From Candidatus Roseilinea sp. (GTDB lineage: Bacteria > Chloroflexota > Anaerolineae > J036 > Brachytrichaceae), in contig BPHV01000001.1 of assembly GCA_026003755.1 (NCBI GenBank), positions 434,001 through 498,000 of the forward strand: 64,000 nucleotides of DNA. Direction: 5' to 3'. Below, piece after piece: positions 1 through 9,119 of the stretch. The notes beneath the pieces are model-generated. The model saw only the letters and a program-made list of their open reading frames with translations. It had not been told where the DNA came from and searched no databases. Made by a program: the position numbers and the translations under genes. Each line of letters starts with the position of its first letter. The first letter of the stretch is position 1.

Positions 1-2
1 TA

Positions 3-1778
3 GCGTTGGCCGAATCCCCCCACCCCAACCTGGAGGTGCCGGTGGTCGCCCCAGGCCAATCGTTCACTTACACCATACGCGTGCGACACATCGGCGAGCA
101 GGGCGTCCCGCAAGCATTTGCCCTCACAGCAACCAGCAGCGACTGGTCGGTGCACGTGCTCTCCCCCACCGTTGTGCTCAGCCCATGCCAGGCGGTCAGC
201 GTGCCGTTGCAGGTCACCGCGCCGTCCACAGCGCCGCGGAACACGCACAACGTGGTCACCCTGACGGCAACTGCGGTGGCCTCCCCTCACGTCAGCGCCA
301 CGCTCACGCTGCACAGCAAAACACCGGCAGGCATCCTGTTGGTGGACGATGACCGCTTCTTTGACCGCGAGGCCGACTACCTGCACGCCCTGGCCGCGCA
401 CGGCAACGCGGCAGATCGCTGGAGCACCCGCGGCGGCGATGCACAATACGCCCCTCCCACCGAGACGCTGCGCCTATATCCCCTGGTGATCTGGTTCAAC
501 GCCTACGATTGGTTCGATCCGCTGAGCGATGGCGAAGCGACGCGCCTGGCCGCATATCTGGCGAGCGGTGGGCGCTTGTTCCTCACTTCGCAGGCGGCGT
601 TGTACTACGTCGCCCCGACGCACCCCTTAATCGCGCGTTACTTCGGCGTCGGCGCCATTGACGATACCGACGCCACCAGCAGCGTGGTGGGCGCGCCGGG
701 ACACGTGATCGGACGCCGCTTCCCCGACAACACCCTGCTCACCGGGCCAGGCGGTCGCTTCCCCTACAACTGGAACTTGAGCACCGCCATCCAACCGGCG
801 CGCGGCGCGCGCGTTGTGTTGCGCGGCGAACAACACCAACCGTTTGGCTTGGCCAACAGCGGCCCGGCAACAACGCCCGCCGCGCCACAGGCCACGGGCG
901 ATCTGGCGCCGGCCGACTGGCGGGCGGTGCTCATGCCGTTTGCATTCGAGGCCCTCACCGCCACCGCCCGCGCCGACCTGATGAACCGCGTTGTGGGGTG
1001 GCTCTCATGGCTAGGCGAATCCAGCCTGGCGCCGCATGCCGCCGTTGTCGGCGCAGGACAGCCCGCAACCTTCACTCTGTGGCTGCGCCCGGATCTCTCG
1101 GCGCATGGGTCGCTGACGACGCGCTTGGCAATCTCGGCGCAGGTGTCCCCCTCGGCCAGCGTGCTGACCTCTGAACTCAGCCACCCCGCCGGCCATTACG
1201 CCGGCGATTGGCAGGGCGTGATCACGGCCGGCCAAGCGATGAGCTGGACCTTCGTCATCAGCCCGAACAGCGCCCTTTCACCCGGCAGCTCCCTCTCAGC
1301 GACGGCTTTCTTCTCGCTCGAGGACATCGGCATGCGCTTCTCGCAGCAAGCTGAGATGCAGATAGATGCGCCGACGCTGACCGCGACGCTCGCGCTCACG
1401 CCCACCCCACCGCGTTGGGGCGATCAGATCACGGCGACGCTGTGGATGACAAACTTAGGTTACGATTCAGCGCCTGCCGCCGTCGCGTTGGCCATCGTCC
1501 CTTATCCACTTCGCTTGCTTACGCCTACCGTTAGCGCATCATCCGGCGCCGTGATCTCCGCATCGCGCTGGGTGCGTTGGCAAGGCGCCCTCAACTCAGG
1601 GCAAAGCGTCACCCTGACCTACGTCATGACACTGCCGGCATTTGCGGTATGGCCTGGGGCATACTATCACGCGGTGAGCTTCGGCCCGCACGACGCCTGG
1701 CACGACCAGCGCGACGTTTGGATCGAGCCGAGGACGATGCGCCACTTCCTGCCAATCATGCGACGCACCACGCCATGA
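3..1778 (+). CDS. Large secreted multidomain protein, C-terminal part (5' end outside window)
   Basis: The reading frame is open to the left edge, so the TTG at position 6 is probably internal. About 590 residues are visible. The first ~105 form a beta-rich segment like the NEW3/COG1470 extracellular domains. A segment starting with ILLVDDDRFFDREADY and containing LVIWFNAYDW and GGRLFLTSQAALYY looks like the flavodoxin/glutamine-amidotransferase-like domain often appended to secreted peptidases and Ig-like proteins. The last ~150 residues (TPTPPRWGDQITATLWMTN) resemble a DUF11-type beta-sandwich. No catalytic domain is visible; it may lie upstream. It is probably surface-exposed. Extracellular location and family are inferred from composition and domain style. 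Confidence 0.6.
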   Translation, partial: ALAESPHPNLEVPVVAPGQSFTYTIRVRHIGEQGVPQAFALTATSSDWSVHVLSPTVVLSPCQAVSVPLQVTAPSTAPRNTHNVVTLTATAVASPHVSATLTLHSKTPAGILLVDDDRFFDREADYLHALAAHGNAADRWSTRGGDAQYAPPTETLRLYPLVIWFNAYDWFDPLSDGEATRLAAYLASGGRLFLTSQAALYYVAPTHPLIARYFGVGAIDDTDATSSVVGAPGHVIGRRFPDNTLLTGPGGRFPYNWNLSTAIQPARGARVVLRGEQHQPFGLANSGPATTPAAPQATGDLAPADWRAVLMPFAFEALTATARADLMNRVVGWLSWLGESSLAPHAAVVGAGQPATFTLWLRPDLSAHGSLTTRLAISAQVSPSASVLTSELSHPAGHYAGDWQGVITAGQAMSWTFVISPNSALSPGSSLSATAFFSLEDIGMRFSQQAEMQIDAPTLTATLALTPTPPRWGDQITATLWMTNLGYDSAPAAVALAIVPYPLRLLTPTVSASSGAVISASRWVRWQGALNSGQSVTLTYVMTLPAFAVWPGAYYHAVSFGPHDAWHDQRDVWIEPRTMRHFLPIMRRTTP

Positions 1779-1899
1779 GGTAACGTGATCCTTCCCTCCC
1801 CCGAAGTTGGGCAAGCGCCAACACAACGTCCATCGCGTGTCCGCGGTATGGGCTGGATCGGAGGCGAGCGGAGGCGCCGGTGACGAATCATCGTGTAGA

Positions 1900-1930
1900 G
1901 CGGATGATGGGTCTATTTCAGTTTGGGGGC
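1900..1930. repeat. IS left end: 9-bp target duplication plus left inverted repeat
   Basis: Positions 1900-1908 are GCGGATGAT. The inverted repeat follows at 1909-1930, starting GGGTCTATTTCAG and ending TTTGGGGGC. Confidence 0.93.
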
Positions 1931-3490
1931 GAAGAATAGGCAGCAGACCACATCGCGTCAAAGGCGTGACCCATGACGGCCGCCCGAATCGGGAGCAGAC
2001 GCTCGATGCCGGGACGGCTCCAGCGCATCCCGCTACCGGCGAAGCGATGACGGAATTGCTTGCAGGCGCTCTCGACCACGCCGCTGCCGATCGGCCAGCC
2101 ATCTTCGCGCAGGCTCTGGTATTGCATGCGTCGCCGGTTGTTCCCGAAGTAGCCCGCTTCACGCCGTAGCATCTCGGCGTGCTGGGGATGGGTATGGGCG
2201 GCCTGACGGAGTCGAGCCGCAATCCGGTCGGCATGGCCCTGGAACAAGAGGGTTTCGTGGGCACGATACCAAGCCTGGGCCGCCGGGCTGCCTGCTGCGT
2301 GCAGGCCGTGAGCAACCTGCCACAGATGCTGGCTGGCGTGATACCAGTCCACGGCTTGTCGGCTGTCGTAGAAGTGCTCGCTGAGCAGATTCCAAATCCA
2401 CGCGGCGCCATCGCCCAAGGCGATGGTGTCACGTGCCTGCGTCCAGCCGCGACGTTGGGCGGCCGTCCACAACACCTGGCCGAACCGTTCCGGCCCGCCC
2501 AGATGGGCGACGTAGCCGGCGCGGACGGCGTGGGCCGTGTCAACCCACTCCTCGCTCTGGCGATCCCAAGTCGGCTGTAGCACGACATCGAACACGCACC
2601 CCACCTTGAGTTCCTTCCAGCCTTCGCCACGCACATGAACCGTTGCTCCGTCCAGGGCGACACCCATCTTGCCCGGCACGGTCGCCGCCTCGGCGGTGCG
2701 CCCGCCGCCGTCCGCCAGGGCGCGTTGTGTGGCTTCTACCCCCCGAAAGCGCTCTCCCCATACCGCCACCCGCCGCCACACACTGCTGTCGGACATGACC
2801 AGCCCGCCCACCTGTCCCAGGATGCGCTCCGCTTCCTCAAACGTCACCAGCCCGCTCAGCCACACCGCCTGCTTGGCCACCTGTTCGCTCCAGTGCTTGT
2901 CCCACACCGCCAGCTGCCGATCGAGGGGGGAAAAGCCCGACGCGGCAGGCTTCACAGTAGTAGTATCCTCGCTGCACGGACAGGCTGCCCACGCGGCTCT
3001 CGACCGTGTTCCGCTTGCGGCCTTTGGAGTGCATCTCCCGCCCGCACTGCGGACAGACCGGCCCCGGCACCGGGCGGCTCGCCTCTTGCGCCTCGATCAC
3101 GGTGACCGCCATCGCCTCGCTCATCCGCTTGCGCAGCTTCAGGATCACCTCCTCGATCTGCGTCAGCGTCGGCTGGCCGGCCTGTTCATTCCAGTCCAGC
3201 AATTCATCGATCACGGCCTCCGCTTCTCGCATCAGCACCGCTTTCATCTCGCCTCGCCGTGGCGAAGACGCTGACTTGCGCTGTGTCGTCGCCCTGGTCT
3301 CTTTCATGGCACACCTCCCGGATATAACTGTCCTCGCATTATGCCCGCAGCGGCCTGCGGCTTGTCGTCCCTCGCTGAGATGCCGGTCTGTCAATCCACG
3401 ACGACGTCCGTGATCTTCGGATGTTCACGCGGGCGAGGTCAATCTGCGCGCTTTTTGAGTGCGCTCCTGCCCCAAAACTGAAATGCACCC
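1909..3490 (-). mobile_element. Complete ISKra4-family insertion sequence, 1582 bp
   Basis: The element is bounded by 22-bp imperfect inverted repeats (19 of 22 identical, outer bases GGGT/ACCC) and flanked by a perfect 9-bp direct repeat GCGGATGAT at 1900-1908 and 3491-3499. A 9-bp duplication fits the ISKra4 group. It carries one minus-strand transposase whose stop codon lies inside the left repeat. It sits between a secreted-protein gene and a tRNA-Phe promoter, ending only 16 bases before that promoter's -35 box. Intact ends and duplication suggest a fairly recent insertion. Confidence 0.93.
1918..3307 (-). CDS. ISKra4-family transposase, split by a +1 shift at a C6 run
   Basis: The start at 3307 (MKETRATTQRK) is preceded by a GGGAGGTG ribosome-binding site. 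The N-terminal frame carries a zinc ribbon (CPQCGREM ... YYYCEAC). The C-terminal frame continues with SPLDRQLAVWDKHWS, a DDE-type core with VALDGATVHVR and ALGDGAAWIW, and ends IGSGVVESACKQFRHR. The frames meet at the minus-strand run TTTTCCCCCC (2934-2925). Removing one C joins them as VGLFPLDRQL and gives a 462-residue protein, a normal length for the family. Either the run is a sequencing over-call, or the element uses +1 frameshifting, as some ISKra4-family members split their transposase over two frames. The protein catalyses cut-and-paste or copy-type movement of the element. Confidence 0.88.
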
Positions 3491-3499
3491 GCGGATGAT
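3469..3499. repeat. IS right end: right inverted repeat plus 9-bp target duplication
   Basis: Positions 3469-3490, read on the minus strand, start GGGTGCATTTCAG and differ from the left repeat at three bases. The identical GCGGATGAT follows at 3491-3499. Confidence 0.93.
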
Positions 3500-3506
3500 G
3501 GGCGGG

Positions 3507-3534
3507 TTGACAGATTGGCAACTTCGATTAGGAT
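3507..3534 (+). promoter_or_regulatory. Sigma-70-type promoter of the tRNA cluster
   Basis: TTGACA at 3507-3512, a 16-base spacer, then TAGGAT at 3529-3534. The predicted start is near 3541, eight bases before tRNA-Phe. The IS ends at 3490, just upstream. Confidence 0.75.
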
Positions 3535-3548
3535 TAATGGGTCATTGC

Positions 3549-3621
3549 GCCGATGTAGCTCAGTTGGTAGAGCACACGACTGAAAATCGTGGGGTCGTCA
3601 GTTCGATCCTGACCGTCGGCA
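3549..3621 (+). tRNA. tRNA-Phe (GAA)
   Basis: The 73-base cloverleaf has acceptor stem GCCGATG/CGTCGGC (one G-U pair), D arm with GCTCAGTTGGTAGAGC, anticodon stem CACGA/TCGTG, loop CTGAAAA with anticodon GAA, and T loop TTCGATC. The discriminator is A; CCA is not encoded. Confidence 0.96.
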
Positions 3622-3635
3622 TTGACCGGCAAGTG

Positions 3636-3644
3636 TGCTATAAT
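3636..3644 (+). promoter_or_regulatory. Extended -10 promoter before tRNA-Gly
   Basis: TGCTATAAT matches TGn plus TATAAT exactly and sits 15 bases before tRNA-Gly. No -35 box lies at normal spacing (a TTGACC at 3622 is only 11 bases away), which fits an extended -10 type. Confidence 0.65.
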
Positions 3645-3659
3645 CGCATTGCAAAAAGC

Positions 3660-3732
3660 GCGGGAGTAGCTTAGTTGGTAGAGCGATTCCTTGCCAAGGA
3701 ATAGGTCGCGGGTTCAAGTCCCGTCTCCCGCT
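3660..3732 (+). tRNA. tRNA-Gly (GCC)
   Basis: The 73-base cloverleaf has acceptor stem GCGGGAG/CTCCCGC, anticodon stem ATTCC/GGAAT, loop TTGCCAA with anticodon GCC, and T loop TTCAAGT. Discriminator T; CCA not encoded. Confidence 0.96.
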
Positions 3733-3779
3733 TCGGAGCGCATAGAGGCAACCGGGCGCAGTCGCTTCTTAACTTGTTC

Positions 3780-3852
3780 GGGCCTGTGGCGTAGCTGGGA
3801 GCGCGCCTCAATCGCACTGAGGAGGTCAGGGGTTCAAGTCCCCTCAGGTCCA
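3780..3852 (+). tRNA. tRNA-Ala (CGC)
   Basis: The 73-base cloverleaf has acceptor stem GGGCCTG/CAGGTCC, anticodon stem CCTCA/TGAGG, loop ATCGCAC with anticodon CGC, and T arm AGGGG-TTCAAGT-CCCCT. The D arm is slightly unusual (GCGT/GCGC) but pairs. It reads GCG codons, which are frequent in this high-GC window. Confidence 0.93.
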
Positions 3853-3893
3853 TTCGCTTTGCATCCTAACCTCCTGCGGCTAAGCCGCCCTCT

Positions 3894-3934
3894 GTTACGG
3901 ACGAACAGCGTTGTGCTGTTCGTCCGTAACTTTT
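3894..3934 (+). terminator. Intrinsic terminator after the tRNA cluster
   Basis: A perfect 16-bp stem (3894-3909 with 3915-3930) closes a 5-base loop and is followed by TTTT. It ends the tRNA transcript 29 bases before the next gene. Confidence 0.93.
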
Positions 3935-3962
3935 CCGCAGTTGCAGTTACCATAGCCTAACT

Positions 3963-4883
3963 ATGCGCTGGATCATTGACACCGACGCCGGCATAGACGA
4001 TGCCATTGGGCTAGGGTTGCCGTTCGCGCCAGGACTAGCGCCCACCCACACCCTCCTGGCCGTCACGACCGTCTCCGGCAACGTGCACGTCGCCCAGGTG
4101 AACGTGAACGTAGGCGCCGTGCTGGATGTGCTGGAAGCACCAACGCCGATCTACTCGGGCTGCGATCGGCCGATGCTCGAACCGCGCGTTCACGCCGAGG
4201 ATTTTCACGGCCCAGATGGCCTGGGCGGGGCCGGTTTATCCAAGACGACGCGCCGCCCCGAAAGGGAACATGCTGCCCTCGCCATCAGTCGTCTAGCGCG
4301 TCAGCACCGCGGCGCCTTGGGCCTGATCGCGCTCGGGCCGCTCACCAACGTGGCCTTGGCGTGCAACCTAGACCCGGAACTGCCGCATCACATCGCTCGG
4401 CTGATCGTCATGGGAGGTGCCTGGCAAGCGCGCGGCAATCAGACTTCGGCCGCCGAATTCAACTTTGCGGTTGATCCGGAGTCGGCGCACGTCGTCTTTG
4501 AGCGGTTCTCGAACGTGATCATGGTGCCATGGGAGGTTTCGCTCGATCAGATGATGCCGTTTGAGATCTTCGAGCGCATCCGCGCCGGCGCCACCCCGCG
4601 AGCGCGATTCTTCGCCGCTATGACGCGCATCGTTTACGATTGGCGGGACCAATTTGGATTTACCGGCGTACCCCTTCCCGATCCGTTGGCGGTGGCCGTT
4701 GCGCTTGAGGAGGGTGTGATCGCACGCGCGGTGCAGGCGCGGGTCAAGGTGGACATCGGCCATTCGGTCGGCCGCGCCTTATCTTCTCTCGATTACCGCC
4801 ATCCCCAGCCGAACGCCCAGGTCGTTGTGCAAGTACATGCCGATGTCGCCTGGCAGATGATCGAACGCGCTTGGACCCAATGA
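3963..4883 (+). CDS. Inosine/uridine-preferring nucleoside hydrolase
   Basis: A 306-residue protein, normal for the family. It should cleave the N-glycosidic bond of ribonucleosides to ribose and free base in the cytosol. The family's calcium and ribose-binding motif DTDAGIDDA lies at residues 6-14, and later segments such as LGPLTNVAL and FNFAVDPESAHVVF are typical of the fold. Its stop overlaps the next start (ATGA), so the deaminase-like gene that follows is translationally coupled. Together with the downstream BMP-type transporter this points to nucleoside salvage or breakdown. Exact base preference cannot be read from sequence. Confidence 0.9.
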   Translation: MRWIIDTDAGIDDAIGLGLPFAPGLAPTHTLLAVTTVSGNVHVAQVNVNVGAVLDVLEAPTPIYSGCDRPMLEPRVHAEDFHGPDGLGGAGLSKTTRRPEREHAALAISRLARQHRGALGLIALGPLTNVALACNLDPELPHHIARLIVMGGAWQARGNQTSAAEFNFAVDPESAHVVFERFSNVIMVPWEVSLDQMMPFEIFERIRAGATPRARFFAAMTRIVYDWRDQFGFTGVPLPDPLAVAVALEEGVIARAVQARVKVDIGHSVGRALSSLDYRHPQPNAQVVVQVHADVAWQMIERAWTQ

Positions 4884-6205
4884 GAACGCTTCTCCTCGCC
4901 GACATGGTCCTGACGATGGACCATCAGGGGCGCATCTACCATGACGCCGGCGTGTTGGTGGAAGACAACCGCATCATCGCCATCGCGCCGCGCGGAGCAT
5001 TCGAGGGAGCAGTTGCCGAGCGGGTTCCCCTCAGCCGTCGTCTGCTCATGCCCGGCCTCATCAATGCGCACACCCACACGCCGATGACGCTCTTTCGCGG
5101 CCTGGCCGAGGGTTTCTCGTTGCTCACATTGGAAGGATGGTTCCACGGCATACGACTGTGGGAACTGTCCATGACGCCGGACATGATCCCACCGGCGGTT
5201 GCGGTCTCGTGCGCCGAGATGATCCGCACCGGCACCACGTGCTTTGCCGATCAGTACTTCTTCATGGAGCGCATCGCGCCGGTGGTGCGCGCCAGCGGCA
5301 TGCGCGCGGCGCTAGCCTACGGCATCGTCGAGGTGGGCGATGAGCGCGCGCACGATTGGGCGCTTCGCGCGGCCGAGGCGTTCCTGGAGTCACTGCGCCA
5401 CGATGCGCGCCTGACCGGCTGGGTTGGCCCGCATGCGCTGTTTGTAGACAACCCACTGCCGACGATTCAGGCGGAGCTTGCGCTGGCCGACGCCTACGGC
5501 ACCGGCTTGCACATCCACCTTTCGACATCGGGCGAAGAAGACGCGTACTGTTTTCAACACTACGGTGTGACGGCTGTGCAGCAGATGAAGCGCATCGGCG
5601 CGCTGGACAGGCGAATGATCGCGGCGCACTGCCTGACAATCCCTGAAGAAGACCTGGCGACGTTGGCAGCGGCGCCGTTCGCAGCGGTCATCGCGCCCTC
5701 GGCGTGTATGCGCGCCGGACGACCGGCGGCTCCACTCAAGCGCATGTTGGCCGAAGGGGTCCGCGTCGCGCTCGGGACGGACAACGTAGCGGCCAACAAT
5801 TCTTACGACCTGTTCAAGGAGATGCAGATTTTGGGCAAGCTGATGGCATATCGTGAGGGCGAGCCGAACCCCATCCCCGCTAAAACCCTCGTCGAGATGG
5901 TCACGACGCGCGCCGCCGATGCGCTCGGCCTGGCAGAGCAAGTCGGGTCGCTGGAAGCCGGCAAGCGCGCCGACTTGATCGCCCTCGATCTCGATGCGCC
6001 GGGCTTCGCGCCGCGCGGTGCGCAGGACATTTACACCGCGCTCGTCTATGCTGTGAGCGGGTGGGCCGTGCAGGATGTCATGTGCGAAGGCCGGTGGTTG
6101 ATGCGCGACGGGCGATTGCTCACGGTGGACTACCGCGCTGCATGCGATGCGTTGGAGGCCGCCTTCGCCGAGTTGCAAGCGCGACGCACGCGACTAAAAT
6201 CATAG
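4880..6205 (+). CDS. COG0402 amidohydrolase, MTA/SAH or nucleoside deaminase-like
   Basis: The ATG at 4880 overlaps the previous stop as ATGA and is preferred over an upstream TTG. The 441-residue metal-dependent hydrolase carries NAHTHTPMTLFRGL (metal-binding His at about 64 and 66), IHLSTSGEE, IAAHCLTI and LGTDNVAANNSYDLFKEM, the expected metal and acid motifs. Relatives deaminate 5'-methylthioadenosine, S-adenosylhomocysteine or adenosine, or hydrolyse other heterocyclic amines. Placement between a nucleoside hydrolase and a nucleoside-type importer favours a purine substrate. Substrate assignment is inference. Confidence 0.85.
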   Translation: MRTLLLADMVLTMDHQGRIYHDAGVLVEDNRIIAIAPRGAFEGAVAERVPLSRRLLMPGLINAHTHTPMTLFRGLAEGFSLLTLEGWFHGIRLWELSMTPDMIPPAVAVSCAEMIRTGTTCFADQYFFMERIAPVVRASGMRAALAYGIVEVGDERAHDWALRAAEAFLESLRHDARLTGWVGPHALFVDNPLPTIQAELALADAYGTGLHIHLSTSGEEDAYCFQHYGVTAVQQMKRIGALDRRMIAAHCLTIPEEDLATLAAAPFAAVIAPSACMRAGRPAAPLKRMLAEGVRVALGTDNVAANNSYDLFKEMQILGKLMAYREGEPNPIPAKTLVEMVTTRAADALGLAEQVGSLEAGKRADLIALDLDAPGFAPRGAQDIYTALVYAVSGWAVQDVMCEGRWLMRDGRLLTVDYRAACDALEAAFAELQARRTRLKS

Positions 6206-6248
6206 AGTCATCGTTCCCCAAATTCATACGTCCAAAGGAGAGAAAACC

Positions 6249-7391
6249 GTGAATAAGAGAAGAACCAGCGTCCTTTTTGGCTTCACTGTGGCAGCGAGCC
6301 TCATACTGGCTGCGTGCGCGCCTGCGGCGCCGACAGCCCCCGCCGAACCGGCGGCGACTCAGGCCCCGGCGAGCGCCGCCCCCGCGGCCGGCGCAAAGAA
6401 GCGCGTCAAGCTTGTGCTGAACGGCACGTTGGGCGACAAGTCGTTCTTCGACAGCGCTCAACGCGGCATGGAGATGATCAAGAAGGAGCTGGGCTATGAG
6501 GTGCGCACTATCGAGCTGGGCTACGACCGCAACAAGTGGGAGCCCGGCCTCGAAGACGCTGCGGCTGCCGATGACTACGACATTCTCGTTGCCGGCACGT
6601 TCGACATGAGCAGCTACATCAGCCGCATCGCTCCCCAACATCCCGACAAGAAGTTCTGGATGTTCGATGCCGGTCCGGATTACGAAGGCAAGGAAGGCGG
6701 TTGCAGCAACAAATGCGAGAACGTCTACACCGTGCTCTTCCGGCAAAACGAAGGCTCGTATCTGCTCGGGGTGTTGGTCGGCGAGCTGATCAAAGCCGGC
6801 ACGCTGCCCGGCGCCGAAGGACGGGACAAGGTCGGCATCGTCGGCGGCCTGGACATCCCTGTCATCAACGACTTCATCGTGGGATTCAAGCAAGGATTCG
6901 CTGAGTCCGGCCTGAACCCGGAAGAACACGTGCTGGTCCAGTATGTCGGCGGCGACAGCCCCTTTAACAACCCGGCAAAGGGCAAGGAGATCGCCAGCGC
7001 GATGTATGACCAAGGGGCCGCCATCGTGTGGGGCGTGGCCGGCAACTCCGGCAACGGCGTGTTCGAGGCCGCAGTGGAGAAGAAGCTCTACGCGCTTGGC
7101 GTGGACAGCGACCAGTATCAAACCATCGCCGATCCAGCCCAGAAGGCAACCATCATCACCTCGATGCTGAAGAACGTAGATCAAGGCCTTCTGCGCGCCG
7201 CCAAACTGGACGCCGAGGGCAAATTGGCGTACGGCGCACCGGAGAGCATCGGCGTCGCTGCGGACGCGGTCGGGGTCGCTGACAACGAGAACTACCAGAA
7301 ATTCGTCCCTCAAGACATCCAGGCCAAAGTGAAAGCGGCCTATGAAAAGGTGGCCAAGGGCGAAGTGAAGGTGGACTCCGCGTTCAAGTAA
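6249..7391 (+). CDS. BMP-family ABC transporter substrate-binding lipoprotein
   Basis: GTG start at 6249 behind an AAAGGAGAG ribosome-binding site. The 380-residue protein begins with a lipoprotein signal ending in LILAAC, with the Cys as lipidation site, then an Ala/Pro-rich linker. The mature part has the BMP/PnrA-like periplasmic-binding fold (NGTLGDKSFFDSAQRG at the N-terminus, GGLDIPVINDF mid-protein). Characterised members such as PnrA bind purine nucleosides. It should capture the substrate outside the cell and deliver it to the permeases encoded downstream. The neighbouring hydrolase and deaminases support nucleosides as ligand. Confidence 0.92.
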   Translation: MNKRRTSVLFGFTVAASLILAACAPAAPTAPAEPAATQAPASAAPAAGAKKRVKLVLNGTLGDKSFFDSAQRGMEMIKKELGYEVRTIELGYDRNKWEPGLEDAAAADDYDILVAGTFDMSSYISRIAPQHPDKKFWMFDAGPDYEGKEGGCSNKCENVYTVLFRQNEGSYLLGVLVGELIKAGTLPGAEGRDKVGIVGGLDIPVINDFIVGFKQGFAESGLNPEEHVLVQYVGGDSPFNNPAKGKEIASAMYDQGAAIVWGVAGNSGNGVFEAAVEKKLYALGVDSDQYQTIADPAQKATIITSMLKNVDQGLLRAAKLDAEGKLAYGAPESIGVAADAVGVADNENYQKFVPQDIQAKVKAAYEKVAKGEVKVDSAFK

Positions 7392-7522
7392 GCCGACAGG
7401 CGCAAGCATCGTGACACTTGACACCGGGCGCGCGGGGAATTAAATTCCGTCGCGCGCCCTCTTCGTTCGCGCCCGGCGGTGATTTCCCGGGGAAACAGGC
7501 CTTTCACACCCGAGCCAATCTG

Positions 7523-9118
7523 ATGAGCACCCACGCACCTCACCCGCCCTCCCCATCTGCAACCGATTCGGCCGCTGCGCCGCTGGTCGAGATGCGAGGC
7601 ATCACCAAGATTTATCCCAACGGCGTGCTGGCCAACCACGAGGTCACGTTTGCCGTGCGCGCCGGTGAAATTCATGCCCTGGTCGGCGAAAACGGGGCCG
7701 GCAAATCCACGCTCATGAAAATCCTGTATGGCATGGAGCGCCCTTCTGCCGGTCAGATTTTCCTCCGCGGTAGGCCGACGACGATCCACAGCCCACACGA
7801 GGCAATCGCCCGGGGCATTGGCATGGTGCACCAAAACTTCATGCTCGTCCCATCGTTCACCATCGCGGAAAACATCGTGTTGGGCACAGAGCCGTTGCGC
7901 GGCGCATTCGTGGATAGGCGCGCCGCCATCGCGATCACCACGCAACTGGCGCAACAATACGGCCTCAGCGTGGATCCTGAAGCGCGGGTGGACGTTGTGC
8001 CGGTGGGCATGCGCCAACGGGTGGAGATTTTGAAAGCGCTCTATCGCGGCGCCGACGTACTCATCCTCGACGAGCCGACCGCCGTGCTCACCCCGCAGGA
8101 AACCCACGAGTTGTTCACGGCCATCCAACGGCTCATCCAGGCGGGCAAAACGGTGATCTTCATCTCGCACAAGTTGCGCGAGGTGATGGAGATCAGCGAC
8201 CGCATCAGCGTGATGCGCGACGCGCGCATGGTGGGCACGCTCGACAAACGCGAAGCCAACGAGCGCCTGCTGGCCAAGATGATGGTAGGCCGCGAGGTCT
8301 TCCTCAACATCGAGAAGCCGCCGGCGCAACGCGGCCCACTCGTGTTGAACGTGCGCAACCTGGAATACGCCACCGAAACCGGCGTCGAAGTGCTCAAAGG
8401 CGTATCGCTCAGCGTTTACGCCGGCGAAATTCTGGGCATCGCCGGGGTAGAAGGCAACGGACAAACCGAACTGGTTGAGGTGATCGCCGGGTTGCGCACT
8501 CCCCTCAGCGGCGTCATCGAGCTGAACGGCAAGTCCATCGCCGGTCTGACGCCGCGCCAAGTACGACAGGCCGGCGTCGCGCACATCCCCGAAGATCGGC
8601 TGACCAACGGCGTCGCCCTGACCGCAAGCATTCAGGAGAACCTGATCGTCGATCGCTACACGCGTGAGCCGTTTACGCGCGGCGGCCTGATGCGCCCGGC
8701 AGCCGTCGCGCGCAACAGCGAGGCCCTGATCGAAGCGTACGCCATCCGCGCACCGGATGGCAGTTTGCCGGTGGGGGCGTTGTCAGGCGGCAATATGCAA
8801 AAGGTGGTCGTGGCGCGCGAGCTGTCCTCGCAGCCGAAGTTGCTGATCGCCGCTCAGCCCACGCGCGGCGTGGACATCGGCGCGACCGAATTCATGCACG
8901 CACAACTGGTAGGCGCGCGCAACGCCGGCGTGGCCATCCTGTTGGTCTCCGCCGACCTCAGCGAGGTGATGTCGCTCTCCGATAGACTGGCGGTCATGCA
9001 CGCCGGCCGCATCGTCGCCCTCTTCCCCAGCACCGAGGGATTAACCGAGGAAGAGGTGGGGCTGTACATGCTCGGCACCAAAACCATGTCACAATCCGAG
9101 ATCGAGAGTCACTGGTAA
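7523..9118 (+). CDS. BMP-type nucleoside ABC transporter, double ATPase
   Basis: The start is set at the ATG at 7523 (MSTHAPHPP); a longer upstream frame lacks family similarity. The 531-residue protein has two fused nucleotide-binding domains. The first has Walker A GENGAGKST near residue 56, a weak signature VGMRQRVEILKAL, and Walker B VLILDEPTAVLTP. The second has a degenerate Walker A (GVEGNGQTE), signature LSGGNMQKVVVAREL and QPTRGVDIGA. This asymmetric pattern is usual for sugar/nucleoside importers of the RbsA/YufO type. It powers the two permeases that follow; the first starts one base after this stop codon. Confidence 0.93.
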   Translation: MSTHAPHPPSPSATDSAAAPLVEMRGITKIYPNGVLANHEVTFAVRAGEIHALVGENGAGKSTLMKILYGMERPSAGQIFLRGRPTTIHSPHEAIARGIGMVHQNFMLVPSFTIAENIVLGTEPLRGAFVDRRAAIAITTQLAQQYGLSVDPEARVDVVPVGMRQRVEILKALYRGADVLILDEPTAVLTPQETHELFTAIQRLIQAGKTVIFISHKLREVMEISDRISVMRDARMVGTLDKREANERLLAKMMVGREVFLNIEKPPAQRGPLVLNVRNLEYATETGVEVLKGVSLSVYAGEILGIAGVEGNGQTELVEVIAGLRTPLSGVIELNGKSIAGLTPRQVRQAGVAHIPEDRLTNGVALTASIQENLIVDRYTREPFTRGGLMRPAAVARNSEALIEAYAIRAPDGSLPVGALSGGNMQKVVVARELSSQPKLLIAAQPTRGVDIGATEFMHAQLVGARNAGVAILLVSADLSEVMSLSDRLAVMHAGRIVALFPSTEGLTEEEVGLYMLGTKTMSQSEIESHW

Positions 9119-9119
9119 C

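Noticed and set aside
1596..2663. A 355-residue minus-strand open frame
   Set aside because: It is an out-of-frame reading of the transposase and of the preceding secreted-protein gene. The transposase motifs lie in another frame.
3622..3644. TTGACC...TATAAT as a normal -35/-10 promoter before tRNA-Gly
   Set aside because: The spacer is only 11 bases. The extended -10 (TGCTATAAT) explains the site better.
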